Part shown: one piece after another, positions 6,193 to 11,016 of the stretch | Numbering within the stretch: the first letter of the stretch is position 1 | Layout of the letters: each line of letters starts with the position of its first letter | DNA from: Candidatus Methanophagales archaeon | GTDB lineage: Archaea; Halobacteriota; Syntropharchaeia; Alkanophagales; Methanospirareceae | Assembly: GCA_030617585.1 (NCBI GenBank) | Contig: JAUWVD010000024.1 | Span: 1-11,016 of the forward strand | Length of the DNA: 11,016 nt | Reading direction: 5' to 3' | Notes under the pieces: model-generated | Seen by the model: only the letters and a program-made list of their open reading frames with translations | What the model was told of the DNA's origin: nothing | Databases searched by the model: none | Translations under genes and position numbers: made by a program

Positions 6193-7323
6193 ATGGAAGA
6201 GCGAGGCATAAGTAAACAGGAACTGAAATCGTTTCTCAAAGAGCAAAAGCAGAGGGATCTGACTTACCGTAAAGTTTTGAGTTCTATGTGCACGTATCCA
6301 CACGAAATAGCGGTATACGCACATAATCTCTTCTTAGACTCGAATTTAGGTGATTCGGGGCTATTTCCGGGTACAAAAGAGATTGAAGACGAATTGATAC
6401 GGATGATCGGGGCGTTACTGGGCAATGAGAACGCACACGGCTATATCTCCACTGGTGGGACGGAATCGAATATACAGGCGATAAGGGCAATAAGAAACAG
6501 GAAAAGAAAGGCAGGACTGCAACAGATGAACATAATCGTGCCGAAAACAGCGCATTTCTCATTTGATAAAATCGAGGACCTTTTAAGCCTGGAAGTAAAG
6601 AAAGCGGGATTAGACGATGAATTGAGAGTGGATGTGAATTTGGTAGAAGAATTGATAGATGATAATACGATAAGCATAGTGGGAATAGCGGGCACGACCG
6701 AATTTGGGCAGATAGATCCGATAAAGGAGCTTGCAGATATTGCCAATAATAGCGATATTTTTTTACACATTGATGCCGCTTTTGGTGGTTTTGTAATTCC
6801 GTTTTTAGATGCTGAATACCAGTTCGATTTCTCACTTGACGCGGTATCATCTATTTCCGTAGACCCGCATAAGATGGGGATGAGCACGATCCCTGCAGGA
6901 TGCATCTTGTTCCGTGACGAGTCGTATTTAGCGGATTTAGCTGTGAATACTCCTTATCTGACGACTAATGAGCAGTGCTCGCTGATAGGGACGAGAAGCG
7001 GCGCACCAGTCGCGGCTACGTACGCGGTACTCAAATATCTTGGTAGAAACGGCTTGAGGGCGATTGTAGATGACTGCATGCAGCTAACGAGGATGTTAGT
7101 GCACGGTGCAAAGGCGATGGGCATTTACCCGGTGATAGAACCGGTTATGAATGTGGTAACGTTGCGTTTTCCTGATGTTGATCGGGTGGCGAAAGCATTA
7201 GAAGCAAGAGGATGGCGAGTTTCTACGACAAGAGCGCCAAAGGCGCTTCGGTTAGTTATAATGCCGCATGTGACTGAAGATACGATAGAAATGTTTTTGA
7301 ACGATTTGGAAAATGTAAAATGA
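6193..7323 (+). CDS. mfnA: MfnA: L-tyrosine / L-aspartate decarboxylase (PLP group II)
   Basis: MfnA decarboxylates L-tyrosine to tyramine for methanofuran synthesis in methanogens. Some archaeal members instead make beta-alanine from aspartate for coenzyme A. The 376-aa protein matches the family in length and motifs: GYISTGGTESNIQAIRA (83-99, phosphate-binding region), TAHFSFDK (119-126, the PLP-stacking histidine), HIDAAFGGF (192-200, the Asp contacting the pyridine nitrogen) and SVDPHKMG (222-229, PLP lysine Lys227), then GTRSGAP (266-272). The start ATG 6193 lies 15 nt after the yggS stop with only a weak purine-rich upstream stretch, so translation may be coupled. Substrate preference cannot be settled from the visible motifs. 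Its presence agrees with a methanogen- or ANME-type host. Confidence 0.92.
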   Translation: MEERGISKQELKSFLKEQKQRDLTYRKVLSSMCTYPHEIAVYAHNLFLDSNLGDSGLFPGTKEIEDELIRMIGALLGNENAHGYISTGGTESNIQAIRAIRNRKRKAGLQQMNIIVPKTAHFSFDKIEDLLSLEVKKAGLDDELRVDVNLVEELIDDNTISIVGIAGTTEFGQIDPIKELADIANNSDIFLHIDAAFGGFVIPFLDAEYQFDFSLDAVSSISVDPHKMGMSTIPAGCILFRDESYLADLAVNTPYLTTNEQCSLIGTRSGAPVAATYAVLKYLGRNGLRAIVDDCMQLTRMLVHGAKAMGIYPVIEPVMNVVTLRFPDVDRVAKALEARGWRVSTTRAPKALRLVIMPHVTEDTIEMFLNDLENVK

Positions 7324-7360
7324 AAAGTGCAAAAGTCAAAATTCAATGGATGGGTCAAGA

Positions 7361-7411
7361 AAAACCCTTCACTAATTAACAACGGGTTTTGGTAACACCC
7401 TTTTATCTTTT
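7361..7411 (+). terminator. Probable terminator region after mfnA
   Basis: AAAACCC (7361-7367) pairs with GGGTTTT (7384-7390) over 7 bp. Alternative GGGT/ACCC pairings exist with 7352-7355 and 7397-7400. A T-rich tract (7401-7411) follows. The position, 40-90 nt after the mfnA stop, suits a transcript end. Confidence 0.4.
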
Positions 7412-7437
7412 AAGGAAACGTCTCGAAATGAAGTATC

Positions 7438-7587
7438 TTATAGTGTAAAATCTAAGTCTTCAACTGTTCTTTCAGGGAAAATAGGGGTTGTAGTAGTTTT
7501 TATTTTTCTTCTAATAATTCCTACTTCTCTTTCTTCTACGATTGATTGAAAGATAATTTCAATATATTCATCTCTGAAAAACACCAT
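7438..7587 (-). pseudogene. 49-aa frame resembling the N-terminal region of IstB (IS21 family), probable remnant
   Basis: An ATG at 7587 opens a 49-codon frame ending in TAA at 7438. The central part reads DEYIEIIFQSIVEEREVGII then RRKIK, followed by FPERTVEDLDF. IstB, the AAA+ helper protein of IS21 elements, has a matching N-terminal pattern before its ATPase core: a helix with ERE..., I-x-R-R-I-K, and a K-T-x-E-D-F-D-F turn. Nothing resembling the Walker A region follows, and the three bases before the ATG form a stop (TAG) in the same frame. It is therefore either a short fragment of a lost IS21 element or an unrelated small gene. The match is from memory of the family pattern. Confidence 0.4.
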
Positions 7588-8031
7588 CTATATAGTTATG
7601 ATGTTTTTTTTTAATGTAAATGTCAGGTCGTGTAGAAACACCAGTTTGTATGAAAAATAGACCCAACATAGCATTTAAATGGAAATTTAAAGCAAGAAAA
7701 TCATTAATCTTTGCGTTTTCTCACTGTCTGACGTCATCACACAATATCCTGTATAAATAAGCGGTTATTAATAGAAATAATAGAAAACTTCTGCCCCGCT
7801 ATCGCCGATATTCGTCCCCTTTCGTAAAGTAGCCTATATTATCTCCTTTCCCTTCCTTATTACTGCGAGCTTCTTCTATTTGGATGGCGTAATCTTTTTT
7901 GGTCTATGATTTGGGCCTGTTAATTAAACCTTCCTTTTTCGACATTCATCTCTTCGCACCTCTGTGGGTACATGGTTACGCGTCGTTAGTATTTGGCGGC
8001 ATCCACTCATTTTGGCGATCCTCTAGGGGAT
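7588..8031. other. Intergenic stretch without an intact gene
   Basis: This 444-bp stretch between the 49-aa remnant and the IS110 element holds no convincing gene on either strand. Visible items are a run of nine Ts (7604-7612), TATA-like TATAAATA (7751-7758, plus strand), AT-rich ATTTAAATGGAAATTTAAA (7673-7691), and two similar blocks, TTTGGCGGCATCC (7992-8004) and TTTGGCGATCC (8011-8021). A start-less 34-codon minus frame (7799-7903) has gene-like composition but no recognisable relative. It looks like decayed mobile-element DNA. Confidence 0.6.
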
Positions 8032-8032
8032 C
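8017..8032. repeat. Near-perfect 16-bp palindrome at the left edge of the IS110 element
   Basis: GATCCTCTAGGGGATC is a palindrome with 7 of 8 base pairs matching; the remaining pair is a T/G mismatch, a wobble in RNA. It abuts the left inverted repeat of the IS (8032-8043) and lies about 32 nt downstream of the transposase stop codon. It could be part of the insertion target, part of the element end, or a transcript-end structure. Confidence 0.5.
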
Positions 8033-8043
8033 ATGAAAAATAC
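8032..8043. repeat. Left inverted repeat of the IS110-family element
   Basis: CATGAAAAATAC matches the reverse complement of 9099-9110 in 11 of 12 positions. Many IS110 elements lack terminal repeats, whereas the IS1111 subgroup has short subterminal ones, so this may point to that subgroup. Confidence 0.55.
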
Positions 8044-8063
8044 GAGGCTCTTATTGCCTTCTT

Positions 8064-9065
8064 TCATTCTTTGTAAGATTCCTTCTTTGTTAGTACCCAA
8101 TAGACCGACTCTGCCATGTGACGAGCTGTTGCAACAATTGCCACCTTTTCGTCCCTTCTTGCTTTTAGCCGATTGTAGATTCTCTGGAAGCGATTTGGTG
8201 TTGCTGAATGAACTGCCGCTCTTGTACTCTGTATTAAGGCCCATCTTAGAAATCCATTGCTATGCTTGTTTATGTGCCCGTACCTTGTATAGTCTCTGGA
8301 TTGTTCGACCTTTGGTGCAAATCCTGCGTAACTAACGAAACTTTTCGGTTTGTTGAATCTCTCTATTTCTCCTAGCTCACTCAGGGCAAGTAATGCATTG
8401 TGGAATCCTATACCGACTATACTCATCAACCCCATTGCCTCTTCTGTTACTTCAGCCTTCTCGCGTAGGACTACCTCTACCTCATTGATCTTCTTACCTA
8501 GAATTCCCCGCACTTCCAGGTAAACATCTAAAGCGGTCCTCCTTGCTTCTTGCAGTTCCACTTCTTTCAGAAACACCATCCCTTTCCTTCCAAATAGGTC
8601 GCTTACCTTTGGCGGTTGAACACCCTCTATCGCTAGCAGTGCATGTACTTTATTCTTTATTGAAGTTCTTAAACGAACAAAGCTGGCTCTATGTCGCACT
8701 ATCGTTCTTAGATCCCTTATATCTTCCCCTGGAACGTAGCTCTCCGGTAAGTAATCCATCCTCAACAATTGTGCTAACACCCTCGCATCCACTTTGTCCG
8801 TCTTCACATGCTTCTTCGCAAACGGCTTGACATAAACTGGGTGTGCCAAATGCACCTCTATCCTCTTGCCATCCAGGTACTCATATACAAAGATACCGGA
8901 CGTCAAAGCCTCGATCGCCACTTTTGCTCCTTCTGGCAGAGTGCTTGCAAATTCGTTCAAACCTTATCGTGTCGTTGCAAATCTGCATTTCTTCACTTCT
9001 GTTCCCTGACGGTCTACCATCGAATAGTAGCTCATCTTTTTATGTACCTCCAATCCTATATCCAT
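8064..9065 (-). pseudogene. IS110-family transposase with an in-frame TAA stop
   Basis: Read through, the frame spans 334 codons, a normal IS110 transposase length. The N-terminal part starts at ATG 9065 after GGAGGTG and reads MDIGLEVHKKMSYYSMVD. Codon 34 is TAA (8964-8966), and the same frame continues as GLNEFASTLPEG with no frameshift. The RuvC-like DEDD domain follows: IEALTSG for the glutamate, then KTDKVDARVLA for two aspartates. The first catalytic aspartate, usually in G-x-D-V-H-K, is Glu (GAG). The C-terminal transposase_20 domain is complete, with VGIGFHNALLALSELG, SYAGFAP and NKHSNGFLRWALI, the last holding the likely catalytic serine. An internal TTG at 8960 could start a 298-aa product lacking the first catalytic residue. 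The stop plus the D-to-E change imply that the transposase is inactive. Confidence 0.85.
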
Positions 9066-9069
9066 ATTG

Positions 9070-9101
9070 CACCTCCTTCTTCTCCGATTTATAAGGAGGT
9101 G
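9070..9101 (-). promoter_or_regulatory. Hairpin that can mask the transposase ribosome-binding site
   Basis: On the minus strand CACCTCCTT (9101-9093) and AAGGAGGTG (9078-9070) form a perfect 9-bp stem with a 14-nt loop. The second arm contains the Shine-Dalgarno sequence and ends 4 nt before the transposase ATG at 9065. In a transcript entering from outside the element the Shine-Dalgarno would be paired. Such protection against read-through expression is known in other IS families such as IS10 and IS200. Confidence 0.6.
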
Positions 9102-9469
9102 TTTTTCATGTAGTCATCTTCCACTTTTCTAAAAGCTAAAATTACTTTGTCATCCTCAGGTATGTAGTTATCTGTGTTGGTCTTTGGGATTTTTACTACT
9201 TTTCTATATTTGATTAAACTTTCCTCATCCATCAAACTAAAAGCCTCATAGTATTTCAGTAAATCCCTAATTCCCATGCAAAAATGCCTTTTGCCTTTCT
9301 CAGTGCTTTCTATTAATGAAAATAATTCTGTTGGATTTGAAATACGTATAGTTAGATATTTATTAAGGTAAGATACCATGTCCTCTACATCTTCAATTGA
9401 ACATTTTGATTTCATCCAAGCGGTAAATCCTTCTTTAGTGCTTTCATAATTGATTTCTTTTAATTCCAA
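9089..9469 (-). pseudogene. Archaeal tyrosine recombinase (integrase), N-terminal fragment cut by the IS110 element
   Basis: The 126-aa frame matches the core-binding (SAM-like) N-terminal domain of archaeal integrases: GFTAWMKSK, a helical stretch with YLNKYL, NPTELFSLIES, GIRDLLKYYEAF, and the linker LIKYRKVVKIPKTNTDNYIP then FRKV. The catalytic domain (Arg...His-x-x-Arg...Tyr) is missing. Residues 121-126 (MKNTSL) are encoded by the right end of the IS, so the native part ends at Tyr120. No catalytic-domain remnant is visible left of the IS, so the rest was deleted or replaced. The TTG at 9469 is the first plausible start, without a Shine-Dalgarno. The frame stays open upstream to 9538, through the tRNA fragment, as in genes whose attachment site lies inside int. 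The domain call rests on pattern recognition. Confidence 0.72.
9099..9110. repeat. Right inverted repeat of the IS110-family element
   Basis: GTGTTTTTCATG is the partner of 8032-8043. It overlaps the last codons of the truncated integrase frame and one arm of the hairpin at 9070-9101. It marks where the integrase sequence stops and IS sequence begins. Confidence 0.55.
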
Positions 9470-9513
9470 GGCCTTTGGAGCCTGTGACAGGGGTTTGAAT
9501 CCTCTCGGGACTA
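9466..9513 (+). other. tRNA-Gln (anticodon TTG) 3'-half fragment: attachment-site remnant
   Basis: On the plus strand this stretch has the 3' part of a tRNA. The anticodon stem is AGGC (9469-9472)/GCCT (9480-9483) with loop CTTTGGA (9473-9479), anticodon TTG at 9475-9477. A 5-nt linker GTGAC follows; its G would be the mismatched fifth stem position. The T stem is AGGGG (9489-9493)/CCTCT (9501-9505) with loop TTTGAAT, then acceptor strand CGGGACT (9506-9512) and discriminator A9513. No D-arm or 5' acceptor strand precedes it; the sequence upstream is the integrase gene. Such 3' halves are left when an element integrates into a tRNA gene. The element lies to the left (integrase side) and the original chromosome to the right. 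Confidence 0.78.
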
Positions 9514-9541
9514 TCTCATGACCTTTGACTTCAGAATTCTA

Positions 9542-11016
9542 TCACGTCCGAAATAGAGCTGTTAAGTAATTCTGCCAGGGCACCATCAGCGGATGTTTAT
9601 CTTTATCTGAATCTATGCGGTAAGGGGAATCACCAAGTCCATCGCCATTTCCGTCTGTTCCTGTGTAGTCGCCCCAGTAGTTGCCCGTGTAGTTTGTGTA
9701 CGTGTTGCCGTTGTAGCTGTACGTTATTTCTGATGTTGAGTTCCAGACATTGGTTGATTCGTTAGAATAAGCGTTATTAGCGTTATCTATGAAATTGTTA
9801 AGGTATATTTCATTATTGTTTGAATTCTTGAGGTAGATGCCCTTGTTTTCATTGTTCTTAGCCGTGTTATTTGCTATTATATTCTCGTTTGAACTCCTAA
9901 GTTCAATACCTTTGTCTTTATTAGAGTTTGCAATGTTATCTCGTATCTCATTGTTGTAGGACTGCGAGAGATAAATACCCGACTCCTTCAAGCTATTTGA
10001 GGCATTATTCATTAATATTTTATTGTATGTGGAACTACCTGTTAATATAATCCCATAATTCTTATTTGCTAACACGCTGTTATAACAAATAGTGTTTCGA
10101 CTCGATTTAGACAGAAATATGCCATGATAGTTGCCGGAAACAATATTGTTAGAGATATTACAGTTTGTTGCACCCGAGATAAGAATGCCACACTTTTTTG
10201 ATGCCTCTTCTATTGTGAACCCGGTTATGTTCACGTAGTCTGCGGTTATATTGAATATATGACTATTGGCAGCACGAACAATCGTTGAATCCGCTCCAGT
10301 CTCCGATTGAATTGTTAATCGCTTGTATACGTTTATGTTCTCGGTGTAAGTTCCGGGCTCTACTGTTACTGTATCACCGTCCTTAGTATCCGAATCGTCT
10401 ATTGCAGCTTGAATAGTGTAGAAGTGCTTGCCTGTGTTGATGTTATGAACACGGAATTCTGTTAGTGGCGTGAAGTAAATCTCCCAGGGCACAATCAGAG
10501 GATAATCGTCTTTATCTGTATCTATGCTGTAAGGGGAATCGCCGAGTCCATCGCCATTCCCGTCTGTTCCGGTATATACCCTCCAATAGTTCCCCATGTT
10601 GTGTGTGTAAGTGTTGCCGTTGTAGAAGTACGTTATTTCTGATTGTGAGTTCCAGACATTTGTTGATTCGTTAGAATAAGCGTTATTTGCGTTATTCATG
10701 AAATTGTTGAGGTATATTTTGTTGTTGTTTGACTTCTTGAGGTAGATGCCTTTTTTTTCGTTGTTCTTAGCCGTGTTGTTTGTTATTGTGCCCTTGCTTG
10801 AATTTTCGAGTAAAATGCCACTATGTCCATTGTTATTTGCGCTGTTATTTATTATTATGTTCTCGTTTGAAGTCCAAAGACCAATACCCTGGTATTGGTT
10901 ATTAGAGTTTGCAATGTTATCTCGTATCTCGTTATTGTTTGATGATTTTAAAGCAATTCCATGATTTTCATTCTTTGAGGCGTTATTATCCGTTATCTCG
11001 TTGTTGCAGGAATCCT
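9542..11016 (-). CDS. NosD-type right-handed beta-helix repeat protein (C-terminal part, start beyond the right edge)
   Basis: The frame is open from the right edge to TGA at 9542 (about 490 codons), so the N-terminus lies outside the window; Met at 10699 is internal. The sequence is built of Asn-rich coils of about 23 residues (pattern G-I-x-L-x-x-S-x-x-N-x-I-x-x-N), typical of NosD/CASH parallel beta-helices that bind or process carbohydrates, usually outside the cell. Two large units each end in a GNYW...YTGTDGNGDGLGDSPY module with a Ca-binding-like DGNGDG loop, followed by PLxVPW. Between them GDTVTVEPGTYTENINVYKR begins a new helix. The gene ends at ALFRT without a visible membrane anchor or sorting signal, just 28 bp from the tRNA fragment, so the C-terminus may be truncated. 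Asn codons are mainly AAC/AAT in long runs. Confidence 0.85.
   Translation of the reverse strand, partial: DSCNNEITDNNASKNENHGIALKSSNNNEIRDNIANSNNQYQGIGLWTSNENIIINNSANNNGHSGILLENSSKGTITNNTAKNNEKKGIYLKKSNNNKIYLNNFMNNANNAYSNESTNVWNSQSEITYFYNGNTYTHNMGNYWRVYTGTDGNGDGLGDSPYSIDTDKDDYPLIVPWEIYFTPLTEFRVHNINTGKHFYTIQAAIDDSDTKDGDTVTVEPGTYTENINVYKRLTIQSETGADSTIVRAANSHIFNITADYVNITGFTIEEASKKCGILISGATNCNISNNIVSGNYHGIFLSKSSRNTICYNSVLANKNYGIILTGSSTYNKILMNNASNSLKESGIYLSQSYNNEIRDNIANSNKDKGIELRSSNENIIANNTAKNNENKGIYLKNSNNNEIYLNNFIDNANNAYSNESTNVWNSTSEITYSYNGNTYTNYTGNYWGDYTGTDGNGDGLGDSPYRIDSDKDKHPLMVPWQNYLTALFRT
9575..9868 (-). repeat. Internal direct repeat of the beta-helix gene, copy 2
   Basis: This stretch matches 10484-10777 at a constant offset of 909 bp (303 codons) with clearly high identity, including shared blocks such as GAGTTCCAGACATT and GATTCGTTAGAATAAGCGTT. 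It encodes the NNF...NANNAYSNESTNVWNS segment and the Ca-binding-like module. This copy keeps GNYWGDYTG. Confidence 0.8.
10484..10777 (-). repeat. Internal direct repeat of the beta-helix gene, copy 1
   Basis: Partner of 9575-9868. Similarity continues past 10777 but with the offset changed from 909 to 978 bp (compare TCTCGTTTGAA at 9883 and 10861). This difference of 69 bp equals one 23-residue coil, so a single coil was gained or lost after the duplication. Here the module reads GNYWRVYTG, a divergence from the usual GNYWxDY. Confidence 0.75.

Larger units (their letters stand above)
8032..9110 (-). mobile_element. IS110-family insertion sequence (decayed, about 1.08 kb)
   Basis: The boundaries are proposed from a 12-bp inverted repeat matching in 11 positions: CATGAAAAATAC at 8032-8043 and GTGTTTTTCATG at 9099-9110. 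Between them lies one IS110-type transposase gene on the minus strand that fills almost the whole element. IS110 elements use a DEDD plus serine transposase guided by a bridge RNA made from a non-coding end. Here only about 20 nt (left) and 45 nt (right) lie outside the coding frame, too little for the bridge RNAs described. Either the true left end lies further left, into 7588-8031, or the element has lost that part. The right end interrupts an integrase gene, so insertion is a secondary event. Confidence 0.65.

Noticed and set aside
6284..6850. 188-codon minus-strand open frame opposite mfnA
   Set aside because: Shadow of the well-supported mfnA gene, with low-complexity Ser/Leu/Cys-rich translation.
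7799..7903. 34-codon minus-strand frame (around KDYAIQIEEARSNKEGK) with gene-like composition
   Set aside because: No start codon, preceded by an in-frame stop, and no family I recognise; too little to call a gene or remnant.
8033..8335. 100-codon plus-strand frame starting at the IS left end
   Set aside because: Antisense of the IS110 transposase C-terminal region; no independent evidence of a gene.
8964..8966. Stop-codon recoding of the transposase TAA
   Set aside because: Known archaeal recoding for pyrrolysine uses TAG, not TAA; with the second active-site change, decay is the simpler reading.
10697..10699. ATG at 10699 as the start of the beta-helix gene
   Set aside because: The same frame continues upstream without a stop to the window edge with the same repeat pattern, so this Met is internal.

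Overview
The window looks like chromosomal DNA of a euryarchaeon, most likely from a methanogen or methane-oxidising (ANME-like) lineage. It carries archaeal exosome subunit Rrp42, a PCNA sliding clamp, the iron-sulfur large primase subunit PriL, and MfnA, the decarboxylase that feeds methanofuran or coenzyme A synthesis. TATA-type promoter sequence and T-rich gene ends also fit Archaea. I cannot name the species from sequence alone.

Layout. (1) 1-553: the 3' part of rrp42, followed by a 188-bp convergent intergenic region with an orphan ribosome-binding site, a dispersed-type hairpin repeat and a T-run. (2) 742-4451, minus strand: a tightly packed replication operon, pcn > DNA methyltransferase > unknown 148-aa gene > priL, with gaps of 29, 4 and 17 nt. 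The methyltransferase and its partner sit between two replisome genes. (3) 4503-7323: an AT-rich divergent promoter, then a Cas4-like nuclease-family gene, yggS (PLP homeostasis) and mfnA on the plus strand. (4) 7324-9513: an accessory or decayed zone. It holds about 700 bp without intact genes (one 49-aa fragment resembling the N-terminal part of IstB), an IS110-family element whose transposase has an in-frame stop, the N-terminal fragment of an archaeal tyrosine integrase, and the 3' half of a tRNA-Gln gene in the position expected for an attachment site. (5) 9542-11016, minus strand: the C-terminal part of a large NosD-type beta-helix protein, open to the right edge, with an internal duplication at a 909-bp offset.

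Together, regions 4 and 5 read as the scar of an integrative element that used tRNA-Gln as its target. Its integrase was later cut by an IS110 insertion and lost its catalytic half. The most interesting candidates for new biology are the methyltransferase plus unknown gene inside the pcn-priL operon, the acidic insertion in PCNA, the orphan Cas4-like protein with an altered active site, and the integration scar.
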